Source of the DNA: Thermocrispum agreste DSM 44070
Lineage (GTDB): Bacteria > Actinomycetota > Actinomycetes > Mycobacteriales > Pseudonocardiaceae
NCBI RefSeq assembly: GCF_000427905.1
Contig: NZ_ATYX01000006.1
Location: 1 to 64,000, forward strand
DNA length: 64,000 nt
Direction of reading: 5' to 3'
Below the pieces are notes generated by a model. The model saw only the letters and a program-made list of their open reading frames with translations, made no database searches and had not been told where the DNA came from. Position 1 is the stretch's first letter, and each line of letters starts with the position of its first letter. Of this stretch, positions 8,589 to 16,557 are shown one piece after another. The translations under genes and the position numbers were made by a program.

Positions 8589-10093
8589 CGACCGCCACGG
8601 TGGACAGCCACGTGGTTGACCGGCTGCGGGGAATTGTCGGCGAGGATGGGGTGTTGACCGACAAGGCCAGCTTGTTCAACAGAGCCCGGGTGCCCGCGCC
8701 GTTCCCGGTGCACCGCTGGGACGAGTACCTGCCGGACGTTGTCGTGCTGCCGCGGACGGCCCAGCAGGTTTCGGCCGTCGTCAAGCTCGCCAACGAGTAC
8801 CGGATCCCGGTAGTGCCGCGCGCTGGCGGCACAGGGCTTGCCGACGGCGCAGTGCCGCTGCGTGGCGGGATCTTGGTTGACCTGAAACGCATGGACCAGA
8901 TTCATGAGATCGACCTAGTGAATAACACCGTCACCGTTGGTCCAGGCATCAATCTTGAGACGTTGAATCGGTCGCTGAAGCAGCATGGAGTGATGTATCC
9001 GGACGATCCGGCCTCGTACGCCGTCGCGCTGGTCGGCGGCCGGATCGGCACAAGTGGATTGTCATTGCTGGGAGCGCGCTACGGACATCCGCGCGACCTG
9101 GTCATTTCCTTCGAGATCGTGTTGCCCACCGGCGAGATCATTCAGGTTGGCGACGGTGGCGGCCGGAAGGTGCGCAAGTCGTCGACCGGGTATCACCTCA
9201 AGCAGCTGTTCATGGGGCACCAGGGAACGCTCGGAATCGTCACGGAGGCGACGCTCGAGCTGGTGCCAAGGGCCGAGGCCGAGTTCGCCGCGTTTTTCCT
9301 GTTCGACGATTTCGACAAGGCCTATCGCACTTTCGCCAAGATCGGAAAGAGCGGAATCGCCACGCTGGGCGGAGTGATGCTTTTCGATCCAGAGAAGGTC
9401 GATTACCTGCGGCGTGACGACGAGGCGTACATCGTCCAGCCAAAGTGGGTGAAGTCCGTCTGCGCCGCGGCGCTGTATGGCACCCGGCCGGAGGTCGAAG
9501 CGGCGTCGAAGATGTTGATGGAGCTTGGCCGAAGCTTGGGCGGCCGCTATATCGGCGACGAGATCGCCCCGTGGGACTGGGCGGCTCGGCATGACCGTTA
9601 TGCGAACCCGCTTCACGGACGTGACGCCAATGGGCAAGTGCTGCCAATGAGCTGGCACTGTGAGGATGCCGCCGTGCCGTACAGCGAGGTGCCGGCAGTG
9701 CTGCGCAAATGGCATGAAATCACCGCCCGGTACATGGAGAAATACGAGCTGTTCGATGACTGGGGGTGCTTCGCGTACAGCAATGGCGCGCACAAGCCGT
9801 GGGGTGACCTTCTGCTGGAGATCGACCTGGGCTTGTGGGAAGAGAAACTGGACGAGGAAGGCTGGCAAGCCTTCGTGTCGCTCAAGCGTGAGATCGCCCA
9901 AACGGTGCTCGACCACGGTGGTTCGATCACCGCATGCCACGGTTCTACAAGGACTGGGGACGCGGAACTGGTTCCGATTGAGATGGGCGCGTCGTGGGAG
10001 GTCATGAAATTGCTCAAGCGCACGCTCGACCCGAACAACATCATGAACCCCGGGAAGCAATGCCTGGACGAGGCGTACCAGGGCGGAGTGTGA
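8585..10093 (+). CDS. FAD-linked oxidase (VAO/PCMH family, GlcD-like)
   Basis: A 502-residue flavoprotein. The FAD-binding PP-loop region PRAGGTGLADGA lies near 77-88, a second FAD-domain segment (GTSGLSLLGARYGH) near 155-170 and the family-typical LDPNNIMNPGK at about 481. Relatives oxidise 2-hydroxy acids, D-lactate or glycolate and donate electrons to a CCG/Fe-S partner, encoded directly upstream with a four-base overlap. The substrate is unknown. In this context oxidation of a hydroxy or amino intermediate of the pathway is inferred. Confidence 0.88.
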   Translation: MTTATVDSHVVDRLRGIVGEDGVLTDKASLFNRARVPAPFPVHRWDEYLPDVVVLPRTAQQVSAVVKLANEYRIPVVPRAGGTGLADGAVPLRGGILVDLKRMDQIHEIDLVNNTVTVGPGINLETLNRSLKQHGVMYPDDPASYAVALVGGRIGTSGLSLLGARYGHPRDLVISFEIVLPTGEIIQVGDGGGRKVRKSSTGYHLKQLFMGHQGTLGIVTEATLELVPRAEAEFAAFFLFDDFDKAYRTFAKIGKSGIATLGGVMLFDPEKVDYLRRDDEAYIVQPKWVKSVCAAALYGTRPEVEAASKMLMELGRSLGGRYIGDEIAPWDWAARHDRYANPLHGRDANGQVLPMSWHCEDAAVPYSEVPAVLRKWHEITARYMEKYELFDDWGCFAYSNGAHKPWGDLLLEIDLGLWEEKLDEEGWQAFVSLKREIAQTVLDHGGSITACHGSTRTGDAELVPIEMGASWEVMKLLKRTLDPNNIMNPGKQCLDEAYQGGV

Positions 10094-10096
10094 GAA

Positions 10097-10387
10097 ATGA
10101 GCGACGAACCTTACCGCTTCGGACGCTATCGGCAGGATGAGCAACAACCGCCAGAGCCGCGACAGGTCACCGATCAGGTCGTCATGCGGTTCGACGACAT
10201 TTACGAGGTCGATCCACGGCGGATGACGCGGTTTCGCCAACAGAAAATGCCAGCTTGGGACTCGCATCGGATCGCGGCTGCCCGTATGGACCATTTGAGA
10301 TACGTGCAGCGGGCGTTCGCGGACGAGACCCTAACCGCCGATTGCGCGGCAGACCCCATTCCAGCCGACGAGCCAGACAAAAGTTAA
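10097..10387 (+). CDS. Small protein of unknown function, coupled to the FAD oxidase
   Basis: A 96-residue, charged protein (many Arg, Asp, Gln) without membrane segment, cysteine cluster or known motif. It begins four bases after the FAD oxidase stop, which points to co-translation and perhaps to a third subunit or assembly factor of the Fe-S/FAD complex. The C-terminus is acidic and proline-rich. I do not recognise a family. Confidence 0.65.
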   Translation: MSDEPYRFGRYRQDEQQPPEPRQVTDQVVMRFDDIYEVDPRRMTRFRQQKMPAWDSHRIAAARMDHLRYVQRAFADETLTADCAADPIPADEPDKS

Positions 10388-10437
10388 CCAACGTCCAAGG
10401 CGCGTTTAGGCAAATGATCTGTCAGAAGGACTTAGCT

Positions 10438-10485
10438 GGCACAGGGTGCCTGGCTCCCATTCACGAACGAGCCGCGCCCTGTGCC
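10438..10485 (+). terminator. Large hairpin after the oxidase operon
   Basis: GGCACAGGG (10438-10446) pairs perfectly with CCCTGTGCC (10477-10485), and GGCTC (10452-10456) pairs with GAGCC (10469-10473) inside it. There is no T-run, so it may be a factor-assisted terminator, an RNA-stability element or a leader structure for the permease gene 160 bp downstream. The remaining intergenic sequence to 10649 shows nothing else I can name. Confidence 0.45.
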
Positions 10486-10649
10486 CGCCGAGACGATCGT
10501 GCGCCAGCCGGGCGCAGTCAATCCCGCTGCGCGAGGCCGGCCGAATTTCCCCAGAGAAAACGGATCGGTTTGGGTCGCAATAAATGCACGGCGAGGCCGC
10601 GTAAATTTATCGCGCTGCCCGGTTAGACCCGTGCGGATCGGGAGTCGCG

Positions 10650-12176
10650 GTGAGCAACCCATCAGATGTGCGAAAGCCGGACGAAGATGCGCGACAGCTT
10701 GCGTCGCTGGGCTACGTTTCCGAATTTAAACGCGACATGTCGCTTTGGGAGAACTTCTCCCTGGGATTCACCTATCTGTCGCCTGTAGTCGGCGTGTACT
10801 CCCTGTTCGCGTTCGCTCTTGCGACGGGCGGTCCGCCAATGATTTGGGCGGTTGTCCTCGCGGCGATCGGCCAACTGTTTGTAGCACTGGTGTTCGGTGA
10901 AGTCGTTTCTCAGTTCCCGGTGTCCGGTGGGGTTTACCCATGGGCGCGTCGATTATGGGGAAGGCGGTGGGCCTGGCTCACCGGCTGGGTCTACATGCTG
11001 GCATTGGTGGTCACGATCGCCAGCGTGTCCTACGGAGCCGGGCCGTTCGTGGCGATGTTCCTGGACATCACGCCGTCCACCGATGTGACGATCGTGTGCG
11101 CGATCGTGTTGATTCTCATCGTCATGATGCTCAACCTCGCTGGCACAAGGATCCTCGCGAAGGTCGCCTTCTTCGGCTTTGCCGCCGAATTGGCGGGCGC
11201 GGTCGCCGTCGGCGGGTGGTTGCTGCTCACCGAACGGCGCCACGGCCTCGGTGTCCTATTCGACTCGGCGGGAGTCGAGGGTTCTAACTCATACCTGCCG
11301 GCATTTCTCGCTGCGGCCCTAATCGGCGTTTATCTCTACTACGGCTTTGAGGCGTGTGGCGACGTCGCGGAAGAGGTGAGGAACCCTGGAAAGCGCATTC
11401 CTAGGTCCATGCGCATGACGATCTATATCGGCGGCGCGGCCTCATTCGTCATTACTTTCGCACTGCTGTTGGCTGTGCCGGACTTCGGCGCGGTGATCAC
11501 CGGCGCCGACCCAGACCCGGTCACGACGGTGCTGCGCGGCGCGTTCGGCCCGGTGGGCTTCAAGGTAGTGCTCGGGATTGTGTTGATTTCGTTCCTGTCG
11601 TGCGCCCTGAGCTTGCAAGCTGCGGCCAGCCGGCTTATCTATTCGTACGCGCGCGACGATATGATGCCGGTCAGTCACGCATTCAAGAAGATATCCGCAA
11701 AAAGGCATGTGCCGCCGTATGCCTTGCTTTTGACGGCCATCCTCCCGATATGTATCGTGATCGCATCGAAGATTTCTGAGAACGCGCTGACGAAGATCGT
11801 GTCCTTCGCCTCCCTAGGGATTTATCTGGCCTTCATGATGGTGGTCATGGCCGCATTGCGGGCGCGGCTGAAGGGGTGGCGTCCGAGCGGGAAGTTCACG
11901 CTAGGTCGGTGGGGGTTGCCGGTCACGTTGACCGCATTGGGTTACCAGTTGCTGGCGGCGACGAATATGGCGTGGCCGCGAACGCCAGACGCGCCGTGGT
12001 ACGACAACTACAACGTTTTGCTTTCCGCTGCTTTGGTAGTGGCGGCAGGGCTTGTCTACATGCTGATCGCCAAGCCATACGCGCGGACTGACCTGCCGCA
12101 TGGTGACGCGATTGCCGAACCAGTCAAACCGGAATCGGACTTCGCCGAAGCCGCAGGCAGAAAGGGGGGCCTCTGA
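10650..12176 (+). CDS. APC-superfamily amino acid permease
   Basis: The 508-residue protein has about 12 hydrophobic segments. The first APC signature is FSLGFTYLSPVVGVYSLF (about 32-49), followed by the PVSGGVYPWARR loop and a cytoplasmic EVRNPGKRIPRSM motif near 245, all typical of amino-acid/polyamine/GABA permeases. It should import the substrate of the surrounding cluster by cation symport or exchange. GTG 10650 is preceded by a weak GGGAG. A hydrophilic tail of about 35 residues ends the protein. Confidence 0.88.
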   Translation: MSNPSDVRKPDEDARQLASLGYVSEFKRDMSLWENFSLGFTYLSPVVGVYSLFAFALATGGPPMIWAVVLAAIGQLFVALVFGEVVSQFPVSGGVYPWARRLWGRRWAWLTGWVYMLALVVTIASVSYGAGPFVAMFLDITPSTDVTIVCAIVLILIVMMLNLAGTRILAKVAFFGFAAELAGAVAVGGWLLLTERRHGLGVLFDSAGVEGSNSYLPAFLAAALIGVYLYYGFEACGDVAEEVRNPGKRIPRSMRMTIYIGGAASFVITFALLLAVPDFGAVITGADPDPVTTVLRGAFGPVGFKVVLGIVLISFLSCALSLQAAASRLIYSYARDDMMPVSHAFKKISAKRHVPPYALLLTAILPICIVIASKISENALTKIVSFASLGIYLAFMMVVMAALRARLKGWRPSGKFTLGRWGLPVTLTALGYQLLAATNMAWPRTPDAPWYDNYNVLLSAALVVAAGLVYMLIAKPYARTDLPHGDAIAEPVKPESDFAEAAGRKGGL

Positions 12177-12258
12177 CTGCTGATCACAGGGAGAAGGCTA
12201 GGTAGTCGATTTGTGTCGTATGACTTTTCGTCATAGACCCAAAGAAAGGTGGACCTCA

Positions 12259-13290
12259 ATGAGGAAGATTAAGGCCGTCGTTTATGGCGTTGGCGCTATG
12301 AACACGATCGCTACTCGGATGTTGCTAGATAAGGGTGTCGAGATCGTGGGAGCGCTCTCCCGCAGCGAGGCGAAAGTGGGCAAGGACCTCGGAGCCGTCA
12401 CGGGGCTCGGCGAGCTGGGCGTCACGATCAGCAACGACCCCGCGGAGGTGTTCAAGCGGACGACGCCCGACGTCGCGGTTATCGCCGTCAACAGCTACAT
12501 GGCTGACGCAGTGGAACAACTTCGGGCTTGCGCCGAGCACGGCGTCAACGCGGTCACGCTGAGCGAAGAGGCGCTGTACCCGTGGAAGACTTCGCCGGAG
12601 ATCACCGAAGAGCTGGACGCCATCGCCAAGCGCACCGGGGCCACGCTTACCGGTACCGGACACCAAGACGTCTACTGGGTCAACATCGTCACCATGATGA
12701 TGGGAACGGCGCACAAGATCGACTCGGTGACGGGCCGGGCCAGCTGGAATGTCGATGACTTCGGCCCTGAGGTCGCCGGGGACCAGCAGGTGGGAAGTTC
12801 GGTGACGGAGTTCGATAAGTGGTTGAAAAGCGCCAGCCGGCCGCCGACATTCGGGCGCAACGTGCTGGACGCGTTGGTCGCGCACACCGGCCTGACACCG
12901 ACGAAGATCACTACTACGACGCGGCCCGATCTGGCTCCCAGCCGGATGTACTCCAAAGCACTCCAGGCGGAGGTTGAGGAGGGCGCAGTCATCGGCTTCA
13001 CCGATGTCGACGAGATCCGCACCGAAGAGGGTCCGGTGTTCACCTTCGAGATGTCCGGCCGGGTCTACATGCCCGAGGAGGGAGACATCAACCAGTGGGA
13101 CATCGCCGGAGAGCCCGAGCTGACCCTGTCGAACGGCACTGTGCCAACCCAGATCACCACCTGCACGCAGCTGGTGAACCGCATCCCGGACGTGATCAAA
13201 GCCGAGCCAGGCTTCGTCACCGTGGAGAAGCTTCCCGCGCTGCGCTATCGTGCCTTCCCGTTGCACGAGTATGTCTGGGGTACTCGTTGA
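12259..13290 (+). CDS. 2,4-diaminopentanoate dehydrogenase-like oxidoreductase, second paralog
   Basis: This 343-residue Rossmann protein (YGVGAM at 8-13) belongs to the same family as the gene at 3137. Its LTGTGHQDVYWV segment replaces TGANPG, suggesting a different substrate. Full-length relatives deaminate 2,4-diamino acids or act on related amines with NAD(P). ATG 12259 follows an AAAGGTGG ribosome site; longer readings upstream are not supported. It is placed between the permease and the PucR regulator, so the cluster has one such enzyme at each end. Confidence 0.75.
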   Translation: MRKIKAVVYGVGAMNTIATRMLLDKGVEIVGALSRSEAKVGKDLGAVTGLGELGVTISNDPAEVFKRTTPDVAVIAVNSYMADAVEQLRACAEHGVNAVTLSEEALYPWKTSPEITEELDAIAKRTGATLTGTGHQDVYWVNIVTMMMGTAHKIDSVTGRASWNVDDFGPEVAGDQQVGSSVTEFDKWLKSASRPPTFGRNVLDALVAHTGLTPTKITTTTRPDLAPSRMYSKALQAEVEEGAVIGFTDVDEIRTEEGPVFTFEMSGRVYMPEEGDINQWDIAGEPELTLSNGTVPTQITTCTQLVNRIPDVIKAEPGFVTVEKLPALRYRAFPLHEYVWGTR

Positions 13291-13340
13291 GTGATCCGGT
13301 TCGCGACTGAGCCACGAGTTGCAGGAGGCCGAGAAAACGC

Positions 13341-14957
13341 ATGCTGACATTGGGCGACCTCCTCGACCACAAGGAGTTCAAGCTCGAACTGCTGACGGGG
13401 AACAAGCGGGCGCGCGAGCGGCCGATCCTCGGGGCGCACAACTCCGAGATGGCTCATCCGACCGAGTTCATCCCTCCGGATTGGGTGGTGCTCACGCTGG
13501 GCATCTGGCTGCGCGATCAGCCCGAGGATGCCCAGCGTGAGCTGGTCCGGGAGCTCAACGCAGACGGCATCTGTGCCCTCGGCTTCGGCGTCGACGTAGC
13601 GTTCTCGCAGCCCCCGGCGGCCTTGCTGGACGAGGCCCGACTCCTTGAGTTCCCGGTTTTCCGGGTGCCCTACGAGACGCCTTACCGCGAAATCGTCGGA
13701 TTCGTCAATAAGACGTTGATCGATACGGATTTTTCGTCCATTCAGCGCGCCTTTTCGATGCAGAACTATCTGCTGGATGCGTTCAAGGCCCACTGGCCGC
13801 TGCAAGATTTGGCGCAGCGGCTGAGCCGCCTGTTGCACGGCGAGGTGTATCTGTTCGACGCGTCCGGCCGTATGCGGCTGGGCGAGTCCGACGAGCGCGG
13901 CGCGCAAGTCTGGCTGCGAATAATACGACAGCGGGTCGGCACGTCCGCGGTGGCCGCGGACGACTTGCTCGCGATGCCGCTGATGGATGACGTCGGCCGC
14001 GAACAGGGTTGGCTGGCCGTGCTGGGCGGCAGCCGCTCGGCTTCGAATGAGCTCGTCCATGCCGTGATGCGTTTTGCCGGGAGGCTGTTGGACTTCGTGG
14101 ACCTGCAACGCGACGCCGCGCGGGTCGAGGATCAGTTGGTGCGCGAGGAAGTACTCAAGGCTGCCCTTGAGCCGTTGACCACGTACGACGAGCGGGAACT
14201 GGCCGGGCGGTTCCGGCGTTTCGGCATCGACTTCACCAAACCGGCCAGGGCCGCGATTTTCCACGTCGGCGATAGAGCGGGTGCGGTTGCGCCGGAGCGC
14301 AGGCAGATGCTGGAGGACACGCTCGCGGCGCGCGGCATCCCGTTCCTCGCTATGGCCGAGCCGCGCGATCTCACCGTGGTTATGCAGGCCGAGGTAGACG
14401 AACTGGCCGCTTGGGTTGACGAGCTCGCCGAGCGCTTCGACCTGGTCGTCGGCGCTGGCCGAGAGATCACCCGGGTGAGGGACGTCGCCCAGTCGCTGCA
14501 CGGCGCACGCACCGCCATGCGCCATTTAGACGGTCGGCTGCGCCTGGTGGACAAGCTCGGCTTGGCTCTGTGGCTGGTGCACTCCGTGGCGGAGACGGAC
14601 CTGGTGGTCAAAATAGATCAGGTGCTCGGCCCGTTGCTGGACCGACCGGAGTTCATTCACACGCTGAAGGTGTATTTCGAGAATGATCTCAACGTGACAG
14701 CGGCTGCGGCTGAACTCTCTATCCACCCGAATACACTTCGCTATCGGCTCGGGCAGATCGAGGCGATCCTGCAACGCCCGCTGAGCAGCATGGCGACGCT
14801 AGTGGATGTCTATCTTGCGTGCTTGGCGTCCGAGAAAGGTGAGGACGAGTGCGGAGCCAACAACGAGATCATTCGCTCCACCCGCTGTGGGGATCCCGAA
14901 GCTCGGCGAGCGTGTGCGCCGGCCCGCCGGAAGACCGGAAATGTCACGTGTGGCTGA
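13341..14957 (+). CDS. PucR-family transcriptional regulator
   Basis: A 538-residue regulator. The N-terminal PucR (purine catabolism regulator-like) sensing domain covers about 1-125, a GGDEF-like/CdaR central region follows, and a C-terminal HTH_30 motif lies at about 448-475 (NVTAAAAELSIHPNTLRYRL). PucR proteins usually activate nitrogen-compound catabolism when the substrate is present. It follows the dehydrogenase by about 50 bp with AGGAGG 12 bases before ATG, and is the likely pathway-specific activator. The last 40 residues are low-complexity and not conserved in the family. Confidence 0.9.
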   Translation: MLTLGDLLDHKEFKLELLTGNKRARERPILGAHNSEMAHPTEFIPPDWVVLTLGIWLRDQPEDAQRELVRELNADGICALGFGVDVAFSQPPAALLDEARLLEFPVFRVPYETPYREIVGFVNKTLIDTDFSSIQRAFSMQNYLLDAFKAHWPLQDLAQRLSRLLHGEVYLFDASGRMRLGESDERGAQVWLRIIRQRVGTSAVAADDLLAMPLMDDVGREQGWLAVLGGSRSASNELVHAVMRFAGRLLDFVDLQRDAARVEDQLVREEVLKAALEPLTTYDERELAGRFRRFGIDFTKPARAAIFHVGDRAGAVAPERRQMLEDTLAARGIPFLAMAEPRDLTVVMQAEVDELAAWVDELAERFDLVVGAGREITRVRDVAQSLHGARTAMRHLDGRLRLVDKLGLALWLVHSVAETDLVVKIDQVLGPLLDRPEFIHTLKVYFENDLNVTAAAAELSIHPNTLRYRLGQIEAILQRPLSSMATLVDVYLACLASEKGEDECGANNEIIRSTRCGDPEARRACAPARRKTGNVTCG

Positions 14958-14969
14958 AACGGTCATTCC

Positions 14970-15716
14970 GTGATGGGTGAGCGCGCTGCCTTGATCGCCC
15001 CGTTGAACTCCGGCGGGCGGGCCGACGAACTCACGGCCCGGCTGACCGAGGCGATCCAGCTGGGCCTGGTCGCTAATGGGCACCGCTTGCCGCCAGAGCG
15101 CGAGTTCGCCGAGCAACTTGGGGTCTCGCCGATGACTCTGCGCGATGCCATCGCGGTCTTGCGCGATCGCGGCTTGGTCGAAACCAAGCGAGGGCGCAAC
15201 GGCGGCACGTTCGTGACTCGATCGATCGAACCTGACGAAACCCCAGACCGCGCGCGCCTTGCCGGGCTTCCTGTGTCGGCGTTGCGAGACATCTGCGATG
15301 AGCAGCGAGCGATCACGTCTTTGGCGGCTCGTCTTGCCGCTGAGCGAGCGTCCGATTCAAGTGTGACCAAATTGCTCGCGTTGGTCGATCGGATGGACTC
15401 CGCTGCGACTCGTGGGGCCTGCATGCGGGCCGACAGCAGGTTCCACATCGAGGTGGCCATCGCTACTCGATCCGAACGATTGACTCGCCGGGAAGTGTCG
15501 CTGCAGGCCGAAACCGTCGGGTTGCTTTGGCTATCCGAACTCGACGAGGCCGAAGCTGTGGCGATCGTGGAAGAGCACCGCGAGATAGCGGGCGCGATCG
15601 CTGAGCAGAACCCCACGCGGGCGCAGGCTGTGGCCGAGAACCACGTTCTGCAGAACCTACGTCGTCTGGCAGGGTTGCACTTGAAACTGGTGGAGGGGGA
15701 GGAGGACCGATCGTGA
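14970..15716 (+). CDS. GntR-family (FCD-type) transcriptional regulator
   Basis: A 248-residue protein with a winged-helix N-terminus (about 30-85: LPPEREFAEQLGVSPMTLRD, then GLVETKRGRNGGTFV) and an all-helical FCD ligand-binding domain. FCD members bind small carboxylates or amino acids and commonly repress catabolic genes. GTG 14970 is the first possible start; ATG 14973 is equally possible. It overlaps the next gene by GTGA, so regulator and Cache protein are made together. Confidence 0.87.
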   Translation: MMGERAALIAPLNSGGRADELTARLTEAIQLGLVANGHRLPPEREFAEQLGVSPMTLRDAIAVLRDRGLVETKRGRNGGTFVTRSIEPDETPDRARLAGLPVSALRDICDEQRAITSLAARLAAERASDSSVTKLLALVDRMDSAATRGACMRADSRFHIEVAIATRSERLTRREVSLQAETVGLLWLSELDEAEAVAIVEEHREIAGAIAEQNPTRAQAVAENHVLQNLRRLAGLHLKLVEGEEDRS

Positions 15717-16474
15717 TCGAACAGGGGCATACAGATCAGGCGGCCGCGCTGCCCGAGGTAGCCGCGCGGCTGTCGGCTGTGCTCAATGCGCAACTGGAGC
15801 CGATGAATGAGTTGGCCGGACGGCTCACAGAGATGTGGGCACGGCCGTCAGCGCGGCGTAATGGGTTCAGTGGCACTGAGGTGAGTTCGCTGGCGAGCCA
15901 GGTTGAATCGGCTATCCGCCAAGTCGACCGCATGGTGGGACACGGATTCATCGCCGCGCCGGGCGTCGTTGACGGGCACGAGCGATACATGCTGTGGTTG
16001 CAGCGAAAGAACGGAAAGATTTACCGTCTCCGGCTCAACATCGACCACAGTGACCCGGATTCCTACGAGTACGTAACTATGGAGTGGTACGTCCGAGCGG
16101 TAACGTATGGTGCGCAGGTGCTCACCGGTCCGTACCTCGATTACTCGGGGTCAAACCACTTCGTGCTCACTTTTAGTGCGCCGGTGCGATCGGACGGTAA
16201 ACTGCTAGGCGTCGTTGCCACCGATGTGCTCGTTCATAAGGCCGAAACCGAGTTCGTGAAGATTTTGCAGCGCCTCGACGAGGATGCAGTGTTGGCCAAC
16301 GCCGATCGCATAGTAGTCGCGGCTAACTCGGTGCGCTGGATACCCGGGGACCGGTTGCCGGCTCACCCTGCGGATGATCCCGCGAACTTTCACTCCGTCG
16401 TGCCGCTCAGCGACTGGACTGGGTGGTGGTTGGCCCTGGCTAGCGGGCAAGGCGATGCCCGAAAGCCGCGGTGA
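15713..16474 (+). CDS. Soluble Cache-domain sensor protein
   Basis: The 253-residue protein has a PDC/Cache fold signature (EWYVRA, TGPYLDYSG, LTFSAPV, GVVATDV at about 123-175) but no signal peptide, membrane helix, kinase, GGDEF or chemotaxis module. Cache domains normally sense small ligands outside the cell, whereas this one appears cytosolic. In amino-acid-binding dCache domains an Arg two positions before the Trp-Tyr pair binds the carboxylate. Here that position is Met, which could fit an amine or another ligand (inference). It is translationally coupled to the GntR gene and may gate that regulator. Confidence 0.7.
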   Translation: MIEQGHTDQAAALPEVAARLSAVLNAQLEPMNELAGRLTEMWARPSARRNGFSGTEVSSLASQVESAIRQVDRMVGHGFIAAPGVVDGHERYMLWLQRKNGKIYRLRLNIDHSDPDSYEYVTMEWYVRAVTYGAQVLTGPYLDYSGSNHFVLTFSAPVRSDGKLLGVVATDVLVHKAETEFVKILQRLDEDAVLANADRIVVAANSVRWIPGDRLPAHPADDPANFHSVVPLSDWTGWWLALASGQGDARKPR

Positions 16475-16505
16475 GCTTCGTCAGCCGCTTCTTGCCATGC
16501 GCCTG

Positions 16506-16522
16506 ATACCCCGTGGGGGTAT
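16506..16522. promoter_or_regulatory. CsoR-like copper operator
   Basis: ATACCCCGTGGGGGTAT is a perfect seven-base inverted repeat around GTG. It closely resembles CsoR boxes, in which ATACCCC/GGGGTAT arms are bound by apo-CsoR and released by Cu(I). It lies 36 bp before ATG 16558 of the copper ATPase, so copper-inducible expression is expected. No csoR gene is in the window. Confidence 0.75.
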
Positions 16523-16557
16523 CGTTGGGTTGCCTTCGAAGCACGGGAGCGGACGTC

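Noticed and set aside
10388-10649. Known riboswitch before the permease gene
   Set aside because: I could not match the stems to any riboswitch consensus I know; only a generic hairpin is supported.
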